From the NCBI GenBank assembly GCA_020796225.1, contig CM036756.1, positions 68,879,152 to 68,943,151 of the forward strand: a stretch of 64,000 bases of DNA, written 5' to 3'. Below, in pieces: positions 32,829 to 44,460 of the stretch (positions within the stretch are counted from its first letter, which is position 1; each line of letters begins with the position of its first letter). Position numbers and translations under genes: made by a program. The stretch is from Arion vulgaris (Eukaryota; Mollusca; Gastropoda; Stylommatophora; Arionidae). Below the pieces are notes generated by a model. That model saw nothing but the letters and a program-made list of their open reading frames with translations. It was not told the origin of the DNA and searched no databases.

Positions 32829-35285
32829 AATATAATTTTATACTGGAGAAACAAGTACTATATGCACAACTAATAAATGAGAACTGATGAAACATGTACT
32901 ACATACACAACTAATATCGATAATTGATTGATAAAACATATACTATATGCAGATATAATATAAAGTGCTGACATATATACTATATACACAATTAATACAT
33001 GAAAACTGATGAAACGTGTACTATATGCACAACTAGTAATAGAGAACTAAAGAAAGATGTATTATATACACAACGAATAAATGAAAACTAAAGAAAGATG
33101 TACTATACACAACGAATAAATGAAAACTAAGAAAATATACTATATACACAACGAATAAATGAAAACTAAAGAAAAATGTACTATATACACAACGAATAAA
33201 TGAGAACTAAAGAAAAATGTAATATATACACAACGAATAAATGAAAACTAAAGATAGATGTACTATATACACAACGAATAAATGAAAACTAAAGATAGAT
33301 GTACTATATACACAACGAATAACTGAGAACTAAAGTAAGATGTACTATATACACAACGAATAAATGAGAACTAAAGACAGATGTACTATACACACAACGA
33401 ATAAATGAGAACTAAAGACAGATGTACTATATACACAACGAATAAATGAAAACTAAAGAAAGATGTACTATATACACAACGAATAAATGAAAACTAAAGA
33501 AAGATGTACTATACACACAACGGATAAATGAAAACTAAAGAAAGATGTACTATATACACAACGAATAAATGAAAACTAAAGACAGATGTACTATACACAC
33601 AACGAATAAATGAAAACTAAAGACAGATGTACTATATACACAACGAATAAATGAGAACTAAAGACAGATGTACTATACACACAACGAATAAATGAAAACT
33701 AAAGAAAGATGTACTATATACACAACGAATAAATGAGAACTAAAGACATATGTACTATACACACAACGAATAAATGAAAACTAAAGAAAGATGTACTATA
33801 TACACAACGAATAAATGAAAACTAAAGAAAGATGTACTATATACACAACGAATAAATGAAAACTAAAGAAAGATGTACTATATGCACAACGAATAAATGA
33901 AAACTAAAAAAAGATGTACTATATACACAACGAATAAATGAAAGCTAAAGAAAGATGTACTATTTACACAACGAATAAATGAAAACTAAAGACAGATGTA
34001 CTATATACACAACGAATAAATGAAAGCTAAAGAAAGATGTACTATATACACAACGAATAAATGAAAACTAAAGAAAGATGTACTATATACACAACGAATA
34101 AATGAAAACTAAAGAAAGATGTACTATATACACAACGAATAAATGAAAACTAAAGAAAGATGTACTATATATACAACGAATAAATGAGAACTAAAGAAAG
34201 ATGTACTATATACACAACGAATAAATTAAAACTAAAGACAGATGTACTATACACACAACGAATAAATGAAAACTAAAGACAGATGTACTATACACACAAC
34301 GAATAAATGAGAACTAAAGACAGATGTACTATACACACAACGAATAAATGAGAACTAAAGACAGATGTACTATATACACAACGAATAAATGAAAACTAAA
34401 GAAAGATGTACTATATACACAACGAATAAATGAAAACTAAAGAAAGATGTACTATACACACAACGGATAAATGAAAACTAAAGAAAGATGTACTATACAC
34501 ACAACGAATAAATAAAAACTAAAGACAGATGTACTATACACACAACGAATAAATGAAAACTAAAGACAGATGTACTATATACACAACGAATAAATGAGAA
34601 CTAAAGACAGATGTACTATATACACAACGAATAAATGAAAACTAAAGAAAGATGTACTATATACACAACGAATAAATGAAAACTAAAGAAAGATGTACTA
34701 TACACACAACGGATAAATGAAAACTAAAGAAAGATGTACTATACACACAACGAATAAATGAAAACTAAAGACAGATGTACTATACACACAACGAATAAAT
34801 GAAAACTAAAGACAGATGTACTATACACACAACGAATAAATGAGAACTAAAGACAGATGTACTATACACACAACGAATAAATGAAAACTAAAGACAGATG
34901 TACTATACACACAACGAATAAATGAGAACTAAAGACATATGTACTATACACACAACGAATAAATGAGAACTAAAGAAAGATGTACTATATACACAACGAA
35001 TAAATGAGAACTAAAGACAGATGTACTATACACACAACGAATAAATGAGAACTAAAGAAAGATGTACTATATACACAACGAATAAATGAGAACTAAAGAC
35101 ATATGTACTATACACACAACGAATAAATGAGAACTAAAGACAGATGTACTATACACACAACGAATAAATGAGAACTAAAGAAAGATGTACTATATACACA
35201 ACGAATAAATGAGAACTAAAGACAGATGTACTATACACACAACGAATAAATGAGAACTAAAGACAGATGTACTATACATCGAAGG
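32829..35285. repeat. 41-bp minisatellite, about 55-60 units, AATAAA in nearly every unit
   Basis: Units of ACGAATAAATGAAAACTAAA followed by GAAAGATGTACTATATACACA. Variants GAGAACTAAAGACAG and TACACACAACG occur in blocks, which suggests higher-order amplification. The left 200 bp are older and more diverged. It lies wholly in the intron between the Ig exon and the microexon; AATAAA is on the strand antisense to the gene. Confidence 0.96.
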
Positions 35286-35499
35286 AGTAATAGAGAGCTG
35301 CCCTAACGTGTTATGTATGTGAAGAAAATAAATAAAAAAAGGTAATAAGATGTGGTCGAAGAGGTAGAGGACAACAAAGAACAAACAAGAAGAGAAAAGC
35401 TCGACAAAGTGACTGCAGTTGCAAATAATAACCAAAAAGCCGAGAAAAAAGCAAATTTAACAGTGAGAAAATGAACACTTAGATAAACAAAACGGGAAC

Positions 35500-35850
35500 A
35501 AATTACAAGCGAAATGCATTACAAGAAAGTAGGTAAATTGACTCATGTTGAGGTGTTGAATGAGATCAAGACACAGAGAAAGCTTATCATCAATATTAGA
35601 AAGAGGCAGTCATCATTTTTCGGGCATGTGATGAGAAAGGGAGGTTTAGAAAACATTGTGACAACTGGTAAAATCGAGGGTAGACGAGACAGGGGTAGAC
35701 AGAGAAAGAAAGTTTTGGACAGCCTGACATCATGGCACGGTAGAGCATCAACATCTGAGTTGATAACAAACTCCAACGACAGAGATTTGTGGAGAAATTA
35801 ATACCTACGCCAGCCGGCACTGCACCTGATGATGAAGTAGAGATATGAAA
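35500..35850 (+). mobile_element. LINE C-terminal fragment
   Basis: The open frame at 35514-35801 has IRKRQSSFFGHVMRKGGLEN, then TTGKIEGRRDRGRQRKKVLD and LTSWHGR. After a frameshift PTPAGTAPDDE and a short GAT tail follow. It is the C-terminal basic region of a non-LTR element; a decayed copy lies at 54090-54350. Confidence 0.85.
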
Positions 35851-35956
35851 ATAAGTTACGGAAATAAACAAAAATAAAACGAAACAATAAGAACTACTAG
35901 GAGTAAAATTACGAAATAGAGAACATGATAAGAAAATATACATCTTTAGACAGAAT

Positions 35957-36190
35957 ACCTACGCCCGTGTAGTGCCGGGTCCTAAATGGGAAGCAAAGAA
36001 TAGTACCACTGCGACCTAAAAGGCATGTCGTAAGAGGCGACTGATGTAGGACCTAGGAAGCTATCCTAGTAAATAAAAAGCATCGCAGAAATCGGATGTT
36101 CTGGCTACTTGTAGGCGCATAACTGTACAACGCAATTACTCTTATGGTTATATCACATCAAAATAACACAGAGTGGTTATCAAGTCATCG
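35957..36190 (+). mobile_element. SINE-like repeat family D, copy 1
   Basis: GCCCGTGTAGTGCCGGGTCC, AGCAAAGAATAGTACCACTG, GTCGTAAGAGGCGACTGATG and GCAGAAATCGGATG resemble family C in layout but have a different sequence. An inverse copy lies at 42590-42725 and a decayed one at 6125-6285. Confidence 0.7.
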
Positions 36191-36335
36191 ATATTGAGCG
36201 TTCGAAAAAAAAGTCAGAATACAAATTAGAAATACAGACTGGTGTAATCAAGCACATACATCATTTACTGGATCGACTAACAGAGACGATATTACATCAC
36301 AAAGAATTAGACTCAATAAAGCGATGGTTACTCAC

Positions 36336-36555
36336 CCACAACATTTAGTCGTACGTGCGTATGATAGCCGGCGACAGCTGTTAGCTGACATTCGTATAAA
36401 CCATCGTCTGTTTTCTTGACTTTGGGCAAGACCAGTGTCCAGTCGTCCAGTTCCTCGCTATGTTTGACGTGGTGTACTATAATTTCATCATCAGGTGTCC
36501 ATGCCATATCTCCGATGGTAAGAAATCTGTCTGGATCCACTCTTCGCCAGGCAAC
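36336..36555 (-). CDS. Dpr/zig-8-like Ig domain exon
   Basis: The most recognisable host coding exon. On the minus strand it begins after CTTATCCTTAAAAG in phase 0 with VAWRRVDPDRFLTIGD. It continues WTPDDEIIVHHV, DDWTLVLPKV, then KKTDDGLYECQLTA and ends HVRLNVVG at the donor GTGAGTAA. The exon is 220 nt with a phase-1 end. The tryptophan in VAW is the core Trp of a V-type Ig fold, and DDGLYEC is the D-x-G-x-Y-x-C signature with the second disulfide cysteine. The motif order W-R, LTIG, W-T-P-D, DDWTL, YECQ is characteristic of the Dpr/DIP, zig-8 and lachesin group of neuronal surface proteins. The first cysteine is in the exon at 61605. The acceptor has a weak pyrimidine tract, and a 13-bp repeat array begins about 35 bp upstream. 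Confidence 0.93.
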
Positions 36556-36589
36556 CTTTTAAGGATAAGATCATGATATATTACTAACA

Positions 36590-37050
36590 TACGAGACACA
36601 CATACGAGACACACATACGAGACACACATACGAGACACACATACGAGAACACACAGACGAACATACGAGACACACATACGAGACACATGAGAACATACGA
36701 GAACATCACATACAGAGACACACATACGAGACACACATACGAGACACACATACGAGACACACATACGAGACACACATCGAGACACACATACGAGACCACA
36801 TACGAGACACACATATCGAGACACACATACGAGACACACATACAGAGACACACATACGAGACACACATACGAGACACACATACGAGACACACATACGAGA
36901 CACACATACGAGACACACATACGAGACACACATACGAGACACACATACGAGACAACATACGAGACACACATAAGAGACACACATACGAGACACACATACG
37001 AGACACACATACGAGACACACATAGAGACACACATACGAGACACACATAC
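36590..37050. repeat. 13-bp minisatellite, about 35 units, next to Ig exon acceptor
   Basis: Units ACGAGACACACAT with occasional shortened units. Since 13 is not a multiple of three and the unit lacks stops, several frames on both strands are open for over 100 codons; they are not genes. On the transcribed strand of the Ig gene it is a TGTGTGTCTCGTA repeat, ending about 35 nt before the splice acceptor. Confidence 0.95.
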
Positions 37051-37204
37051 TGAGATGGGAGCACTGGCTCTCATACAATAAAATGTGGAGCAGTTCAGTC
37101 AAGAGTCACATTGTTATAAAATAGTTTAATTTAAGTCGTAATGTTCTGGAACCAACAAGGAAAGAGAAACAGAGGAGGATCAAAGAACAGATGGATAAGG
37201 AGGG

Positions 37205-37590
37205 GGTCATTATGGCTATGTGGTTAAGCACTCTACTCGTGTTCCGAAGGACGTGGATTCGAGTCCGGATCGCGACGTTCTGCTCATGGGTGTAGTTTTT
37301 TCAGAGAACCTTAGGATTGCTGCCGGAGCTATAGAGTTCGTGCTTTGTAAAATACTTTCTGCAGATGGCGTGCTATTTCTTTGGCGAGGACCGAGCCATA
37401 CGGTAAAACTATTTCTTTGGCGAGGACCAGCCATCGGTAAAACTATTTCTTGGAGCCATGGTAAACTATTTCTTGGGAGGGACCAGCCATACGGTAAAAC
37501 TATTTCTTTGGCGAGGACCAGCCATACGGTAAAACTCGGTGAAATGAAGTCAATCCTTCGTCTGAAAACCCTTTACGAATAAGGAAGCTG
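37205..37590 (+). mobile_element. tRNA-derived SINE family B, copy 2, with inner tandem repeat
   Basis: Head GCTATGTGGTTAAGCACTCT (A-box region) and GTGGATTCGAGTCCGG (B box). The body has TTGCTGCCGGAGCTATAGAG, GATGGCGTGCTATTTCTTTG and GGTGAAATGAAGTCAATCCT. A segment of about 35 bp, CTATTTCTTTGGCGAGGACC plus AGCCATACGGTAAAA, is repeated about four times (37373-37532), with some copies damaged. Confidence 0.85.
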
Positions 37591-37825
37591 GAAATGAGTA
37601 TTTATGTCATTAAGAATACATGGACAAAGCGGGATAAGATATTGCGTGATTCAAATGCATCCTGCATATTTGATGATAACCATGCTCCAGAGGGAGCTGA
37701 GCGATTATTGTTTTTACAACCATTTAATAGTGTTTGCTAAACTAAATCATATATAAAAATGTTTCATAAAGTCTATATTCAGTAAAGATGGAAGTCGCAA
37801 TGTGTATCATATTCATTGGTGATCG

Positions 37826-37826
37826 C

Positions 37827-37858
<32 letters not shown>

Positions 37859-37872
37859 CGAGAGAGAGATCA
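37826..37872. repeat. GA microsatellite
   Basis: About 45 bp of AG with two interruptions. Confidence 0.95.
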
Positions 37873-37959
37873 TTCATTGTGTTCCATGCTCAAAGAAAAA
37901 TACGTTTCTAACACTGCATATAAATATACCATCATGGGCATGCTCAGCAGTAACTAAGA

Positions 37960-38350
37960 TGGTTGGTGCATGTGAGAAGAATGGAAACTTGTCGCATACC
38001 AAAACAAATGTTGTTCTGTGAACTATCGGAGTGGAAGAGGCACCAGGGCAGACCACTGCTCCGATATAAAGATGTCTGCAAAGCCCCAATGAAAAATATT
38101 TCTATACGTTTTCCTAGCACATGGAAAAAACTGCGGATGACAGAGTTGTGTGGAAAGCCATATCGCACAAGAGCGCAGTCTTTTGAGAAGAGACTTATAT
38201 ATGTATGAGCTGAAAGACAAGAGAGAAAAGCGAAAACTCAGAAGTTGTCACAGTAAAACACTTGCAAATTGGCCGTCTGTAAAGACAAGAGAGAAAAGCG
38301 AAAACTCAGAAGTTGTCACAGTAAAACACTTGCCAATTGACCGTCTGTAA
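37960..38350 (+). mobile_element. LINE C-terminal fragment with duplicated tail
   Basis: In shifting frames: MVHVRRMETCRIPKQMLFCE, LSEWKRHQGRPLLRYKDVCK, then FEKRLIYV and ERQERKAKTQK. GHVRRM-type, GRPLLRYKD and QSFEKR are the usual LINE C-terminal motifs. The last part, ending CAGTAAAACACTTGC, is duplicated (copies at about 38211 and 38280). Confidence 0.8.
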
Positions 38351-38639
38351 AGACGAAAAAGGCCGTATATTTAAATATAATATCTCATGGCAGAAACATA
38401 TATACCTGTTTACTTTTCATTACTTTGCTTTACTTTGCTTTCTATCTCTGTCTCTATCCGCTTAGTTTCTCATTTGACACACAAGGTTTCCACAAGAGAT
38501 TTCCATAGTTGCCGAGCCAAGACATTTCTACTAATTGTTTCCCATGTGAGACCACAATCTGTCAACTATCTTTCCACAGTCTTTCTTCATGTTTTCTTTG
38601 AAAGCTCAGCATTCTTTTCCCATCTATTGTTCTTTTTTC

Positions 38640-38862
38640 CGATCCAGAAGCACTTGAGCTTTTCAGCTCTTCGGCTCGGTGCCATGGACATCGCAACCCT
38701 CGGTTCGGTGCCACGAACACCGTAAATCTGGGGAATCTGTGGCTTTTTCTGCCATCCCGCGGAATTGAACCCGCACACACAGAGGGATAGTCACCCGTAA
38801 TCCAACGCGCTACGAACACGTTGGGCAGACGGGCATCTATTGTTCTAGCCAATGCACTTACT
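38640..38862 (-). mobile_element. tRNA-derived SINE family E, copy 1
   Basis: On the minus strand, CAACGTGTTCGTAGCGCGTT and GTGCGGGTTCAATTCCGCGG (B box) form the head. The body carries CAGAAAAAGCCACAGATTCC, CACCGAACC, CACCGAGCCGAAGAGCTGAA and CAAGTGCTTCTGGATC. It agrees closely with 47585-47790 on the other strand. Confidence 0.88.
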
Positions 38863-38864
38863 CT

Positions 38865-39900
38865 CATGCGACATACCTACGCAATCCATCTCCATCTTTA
38901 TCGTTTAATAATGGTCTCTAATGATGCCCATTGTTCGTATTAAACACTCTTCATTTGCTATTGTGTTTGGGCAGCTTCAGTATTTATTTTAAAATGTCTC
39001 CAGCTTGTGTATGATGTTGGTGATCATTGACCAGCACTTACAACTGTATATTAACACTACCAGGATACTGCTTATATATATATTTTATGTTTCGTTTTAA
39101 CATTTAATCCAATGGCTTCCTTGATTTTGTTGAACATTGCGAAAGTTTCACTTTCTTTCTTGATTTTTACAATGATATCATGTTTCGAATTACGATCCTT
39201 CGATACCGTACTTCCCAGGTAATATATATCTTGAACTGCCTCTATGATTTCATTTGCAACATAATTAGGTTTTCTGATTTTAGTTATGACTCATTACTTT
39301 CGTTTTTTCAATATTGATTATTGTTTGAGCTGTTCTAGAAAGTGTATCTGTTTTTCTGTTGAGAACCCGCGTATCGGCTGACAAAAAGACGAATATCGTC
39401 AGAATAATCTAAATCAGGTGCTAGATAAGTGTCCATCGAATGCCTATTTTGTTATCCAGGACCGTGCGGTATATTTTCTTAGTATGATGCACGTCTTCGA
39501 AATGCCGCCCCTTAAATGTTGTTTCCTTAAAATAACCTTCAATTGCAATTTTGATTTTCCTCCTTATGCCGCCCCCCCTCTTACGGTACCGCCTCCTGAT
39601 GCGGCCGCCTCTCTGTATCATAACACGGCACGGCTCTTTTGTTATCTTTGATGGTTTCTCTCATCAGTCAGTGTATGGTAAGATTAAACAAGAGTGATAA
39701 GATATTACACCCATGTCTAACTCTTGTATTGTCCTTTAAACACTTTTTTATATTGAATTGTTATTTTATTGTAAATGATTCACATTCATATATTGTCATA
39801 GAAAAATATGCGCATCCTAGTACATTTTACCTTTATCTGTATTATGTGAAAAAAATGTCATGTAGACTAAAAAGTGCATGCTTTATCACATTTCTAGATC
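38865..39900 (-). mobile_element. LINE RT region, decayed
   Basis: On the minus strand YLGSTVSK-like and KKESETFAMFNK-like segments are readable near 39230-39110, and an ADTRVLNRK-like segment near 39380-39350, among many stops. This is the region between RT motif C and the thumb. A GC-rich stretch near 39560-39640 is foreign to the rest. Confidence 0.6.
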
Positions 39901-40358
39901 CAAGTATGCAGGAGGTAGGAGGGCCAACTTCTTTTCTCCATTGTGGAGCGTTGGATGCGAGGAATTAATCCACACCCTTTTTGTATCCAAATGAAAAAGC
40001 AAACGTCCTACAGATTTCGCTAATCGGTTTTATAGCATAAGTTCTTCACACTGTTAAACAAATTGCATAACTTGCTAAAACCATCTCTCATTACTAACTC
40101 AGTCCGTCAGTATATTTGTACAGCTTGGTAATATGACATGAGTCTAAACCGAAACAAGATTATGGTAGCATAAATATAGAAGCCAGCAGTTTTCAACCAC
40201 TTATTTAACATCACAAGACAAGAATATCGGATGAAAAAATATGTAATTGTGTGTTAATGAGGAACCCACTATGTCTGTTGTGGTTACCATTCAATCACTT
40301 TAGATATTTGTGGTATCCAAGGGCGGATCTAGAAGAAAAATTAATTGTGTCTTGTGAC
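39901..40358. other. Unannotated stretch
   Basis: Nothing recognised. Confidence 0.4.
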
Positions 40359-40362
40359 TTAA

Positions 40363-40496
40363 CACTTTCACTCCGTAATTTTATTTACGTTCGGACGCAT
40401 TTATATTGCTATCTATACTGAACTAGCCAGTATACCGGCTTTGTGTCATTTTCTAAGATAACGCGAGCCTGTATAATGGCTTAGAAGGCGAAAGGG
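40363..40496. mobile_element. piggyBac-like MITE, 134 bp
   Basis: Flanked by TTAA at 40359-40362 and 40497-40500, with ends CACTTTCACTCCG and GAAGGCGAAAGGG as imperfect inverted repeats. TTAA target sites are specific to piggyBac transposition. It is too short to code. Confidence 0.75.
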
Positions 40497-40500
40497 TTAA

Positions 40501-41155
40501 TTCATGAGATATAATTGAAGTTAACTTTTTCAGGAGGTTTCATCTCAAGCATTTCTGATGCTCTTTCAAGTATTTAATTGGAAGTTGATTAGTTGAATGG
40601 CTGCACGAACAATGATTGGTAACATTGGATGACATAAGTATAATGTTATTTTATCTTTACTTTAGGAGGGATATTTGTGGAGTCGATAGCGAAGTTAATA
40701 ACATGTCTCGTTAGTAACCACGATACCTCTAAAGTCGGAGGAGGTAAGGAAAGTAGGAAAGCATGAATTCATGCACAAATCAGTCAGAAGCGTCATACCA
40801 GGCGCCCCGGTTACGCCTGAATTCATAACGGGCGAAGGTAAGAAGAAGTAACCACGTGCTGTGCTAAATCTGGGGTTAAGGTCAACTTACGCACACATTT
40901 TGTTTCTGTGTGCACACAGCACGCGTTGGACTACAGGTTACCTGATTGTTCACTTGATATTCTAAATTACAAGTACCTCAGAAGTCGGAGTAAGGCTCAT
41001 CGGAACAGCGAGAGATAATGATGATACGGAAAACTAACATTCAAGCCAAAAAATCAGTTAACAGTGCCATATTATGTGCTCTGACTTATCTTGAGTTCAA
41101 AACGGTCGAACGACAAAAAAAGATCTGGCATTAAAACAAGGATGACTGAAAATAA
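40501..41155. other. Unannotated; possible repeat at 40690-41000
   Basis: The block at 40690-41000 is richer in GC than its surroundings. It holds CTAAAGTCGGAGGAGGTAAG near the left and CTCAGAAGTCGGAGTAAGGC near the right in direct order. No family assigned. Confidence 0.4.
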
Positions 41156-41159
41156 ATCA

Positions 41160-41360
41160 AATACTATTGTTACTACTTATTAATGACATCAATGAACATC
41201 GTTTAGACAATAATGTTCCTACATTACAGGTCCCTATCTTTCTGCAGCGCACTTTTGAACTAGAGTTGGAAGAACTTGCTAGAAACAGAGAGTTTGTGGC
41301 GGCTGCGAGGAAAGCAACATTCCGCAAGGGACATACAACTTGATGATGACGTTTAATTAA
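41160..41360 (-). mobile_element. Possible LINE endonuclease start, fragment
   Basis: The minus strand reads SSSKVRCRKIGTCNVGTLLS. This resembles the conserved start of LINE AP-endonuclease domains (TWNVRTL type), with Cys for Trp. It would be the only N-terminal LINE piece in the window. Confidence 0.35.
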
Positions 41361-41467
41361 ACTCAATTTTTCGTATCGAAGGTTATCAATAATAGGGAAG
41401 ATAAAATGATATAATAAGGTAAAATATTAAAACAATATATACGATTGGTTTATAAAATAAGAAGATC

Positions 41468-41628
41468 TTCTTCATCTTCTTTGCGTTCGTTCTTTACGAC
41501 CAATTTTAATCACTCTTTGTGATATGTTTGATCTTTGCCAAGACGTGTATACGTTGCACGCTGGTTTGGTAGGCCCCTAAACACATAGCCTTCTACACGT
41601 TTAGGACATGTGCATCCGATTTCAGCCA
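41468..41628 (-). mobile_element. GAA-tailed SINE family C, copy 5, 5'-truncated
   Basis: Matches the 3' 160 bp of the family from CTTCTTTGCGTTCGTTCTTT to GCATCCGATTTCAGCC, then stops abruptly, as expected for a truncated reverse transcript. Confidence 0.85.
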
Positions 41629-42212
41629 ATATAAAAGATAATAAGATAAAAGAAGATAAAAGCTAAAATAGGAATTTTTAAAAAAGAGATCAAAATATAT
41701 AGGACGAACTATAGAGCAAAATGATGACTGTATAGCAAACACAAAATATAAAAACAAATAAAGAAACAATTTTTATACCTCGATTTATATTTGGTAATGC
41801 AGTGTTAGGCCAGTATTTTTCATTGCCTGTCGACACACAATGTGGTCAACATCACCCGCGGTTTACTCAAGTTTTTCACTGGTGACCAATACGCTGGATA
41901 CTGAAGCTTACAGTCGGAAATATATTCATGCTAAACACAAGAGCAAGTTCACTAACAACTACGCTACTGTGGCTCTCAAACACGAGATATGTACAATGAT
42001 AAACAGAATGGTAATGAGTACACTTAATAACAAATATATATATAACTAAAAGTAAACGAAATGAAACATATTATTAATCACTCAGTTCTCTTGGTGATCT
42101 GCCGGGATACTTCTGTCTAGCTTATCAAGCACCTGGACGGGATGATCTTGTACCACGTTACTGTATTACAAATCAGATTATCTGGTCCCCTATACTTCTT
42201 GATTGTGTGAAG

Positions 42213-42382
42213 CAGTGGCGGCTCGTAATCAGTTTTGTTGGTGGGGGCCAGACACATATTTTCGGAAAAATCATATTTTCGGTTAGGATATATTTTAATG
42301 TATAAATTAAATACACGTTACATCTTATTTTGTAATATGTTTTATTCCGGCCCCACTGGCCTTTAATGACGAGCCGCCACTG
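42213..42382. mobile_element. hAT MITE, copy 3, perfect TSD
   Basis: 170 bp; CAGTGGCGGCTCGTAATC to ATGACGAGCCGCCACTG. Identical 8-bp flanks GTGTGAAG at 42205-42212 and 42383-42390. Best-preserved copy of the family here. Confidence 0.95.
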
Positions 42383-42589
42383 GTGTGAAGTATTTATTAT
42401 TTAAACCTGACATTTTACATTAGCTGGTTAACTTACCAAGTGTGAGGATTCGTCTTACATTTCAGGTTTCATTCTTCTTCTACTTTAAATGCTCCATATT
42501 ACCCGCCTGTTAACCACTCTTTGTAATTTGTATGTGATTCGAGTCTAAGAGCGATTGCACGTCGTGTCAGTTATGCGTCGACAAGTAGG

Positions 42590-42725
42590 CCCGCTCATCC
42601 GATTTCTGCGACGCTTTTTATTTACTAGAGTAGCTTACCTAAGCCCCTACCTCATTCGCCTCCAACGACATAACTTGTTGGTGGCAGTATTACTATTCTT
42701 TGCTCCCCTTGCGAGTCCCGGCAAC
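42590..42725 (-). mobile_element. SINE-like repeat family D, copy 2
   Basis: Inverse of 35980-36125: CATCCGATTTCTGCGACGCT, TTTTTATTTACTAGAGTAGC and ATTCTTTGCTCCCCTT. Confidence 0.7.
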
Positions 42726-42829
42726 AGACGATAGATCAGGTTTCATATTACTTATCTTCTGCTGGTATTATTCCTTTTTTCTGATCCATTAATTAACCTC
42801 CAATCTATTTTGTGTGTCATTGTTTCTAT

Positions 42830-43300
42830 TGTCTATTGTCTATTCCCAGGTGGAAGATGTAGCTGGCTGTCCACTTTGCCGTTAAGCGTAGGGATGGGAG
42901 CTTTAATTTGCGTTCTAGGGCTATATAAGTAGCCCTTGTTGTGCTGTATCCGTGTTTATGTAGTGTGGTCTTGATATTCTCTATCCATCTTTTCTTGGTC
43001 TTCCCTTAGTTCGATGCATGAGTCTAGTCCCGATCTCTTTATTGTATGCTGTTTGGGTGCTGTATATCTATTAAATGCCAACCACTGCATTTGATATCTT
43101 TCGATGTATTCGATGCATGAAGTTGTGCCTACTCTGCTTCATGCAAGAGTTTGTTTCTTACCTTGATTAAACCTCGCTTGTCGAAACTACCAATGTGTAT
43201 TTTGATTCTATTTTTATAATTTTCCTTGTATATTTAATATTTTTATCTACCTGTTCCTAATTTTAGCATGTTTTCTCTGATTTATTGCAGTCTTCTAACA
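42830..43300 (-). mobile_element. LINE C-terminal fragment, decayed
   Basis: On the minus strand, GGGAAGACCAAGAAAAGATG encodes GRPRKDG-like residues, followed by a block shared with 25845-25876. Upstream RT thumb-like pieces are scattered to about 43300. Confidence 0.55.
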
Positions 43301-44325
43301 CAGATAATTTCAAGTTGATTGCTTCAACTATTTGTAATCTGGTTATCCCATCGGTGATCACGCATGTACAGGTGTATGTCTGAAACTTGCCACAAGTTTG
43401 TTAATGACCCCTTTTGCTTCCTTTTTCTCATTCCTTTCGTTTCATTCCGTGTTATTGTTCTATCTTTATCATCGTATTGTGGGTGTTCTTCATCTTCTCT
43501 TATTTACCTTGTAGATTCCAGCTTAATTCTAGTCATGATATGCGTGGGTGTTCGTCAGCAATGCTTGTTTTATCAGTACAGGTAGAGAGAGAGCGAGCTA
43601 GCTAGTTGTCTCTAACGCGTTCATCTTCATCATTCTATCTTCGTCGAATTTTTGACGGCTATGTACCGTTGCTCCAGTGAAATATCAATAGCAGAACTAC
43701 GATGTCATTTACCGTGTTTTCATAAACTTTTTTTCTGACGCATGACTGAATTTGATTCATGTTTCTAATGCATTCCAAGAATTGCTAGACTAAAAATTGG
43801 TATAAAACAATATAGCGATAAGATGCATTTTTAAAACAACGTATATAACCATGGGCGTCCACATTTTACGTTAAGGATGGGGAAGGGAAAGTGGGGGAAG
43901 AGGGTAAAGGGGGTGGATACTCCTCACAGGAATATGACTTTTTGAAAAAAATTAGTTTATGCAAATCTGGGTTTATCCATTTCCACCAACTAAAATCTTG
44001 AAAATCAATTTTTTTCCACTCTCTTCCCCAGAAAAATGTATGTGAACCATAACGTGTATAACTTCGTTGAAAGCGATTAATTTATGTTTATAGCTATACA
44101 TATTTTTAGCAAACAAACGGCATCTAATGTTCGTCAAACATCTAGCTTTATTACATATAAATGCTTTACAATGAAAATTAGTTTCCCATCTGAATTCATT
44201 GTTTTATATAATTAATATGGGTGTTAAGAATTACACAAGTTCTCTCATAAATCTCTATAGTTATAGAATAATTAAGGGGCAATAGGTGCAATGAAATAAG
44301 GTTTCAAGGCAGAGTACTGGGATGA
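43301..44325. other. Unannotated stretch
   Basis: Two overlapping frames at 43364-43605 (+) are rich in F/S/L and have no domain. Nothing recognised. Confidence 0.4.
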
Positions 44326-44329
44326 GTGA

Positions 44330-44460
44330 GCTGGCACTGACAAAGACCCTACTCCACCGTCTCAAGGTGGACCTGGAAACTGCTTGCTGCACTGTTGTCT
44401 GGCAAAACGGGTAGGGATCGAAGGCAGCTACCATGCGATTAGGTAGTAGTGTAAGTGTAG
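44330..44460 (+). repeat. Dispersed repeat shared with 58796-58915
   Basis: Ordered matches: ATCCTACC/GACCCTACTCCACC, GTGGACCTGGAAACTG, AAACGGGTAGGGATCGA, GGTAGTAGTGTAAG. Element type unknown. Confidence 0.65.

Noticed and set aside
36477..37102. 195- and 172-codon frames rich in Cys, Val and Ser
   Set aside because: They are products of the 13-bp repeat in all frames. One of them ends by overlapping the real Ig exon in a different frame.
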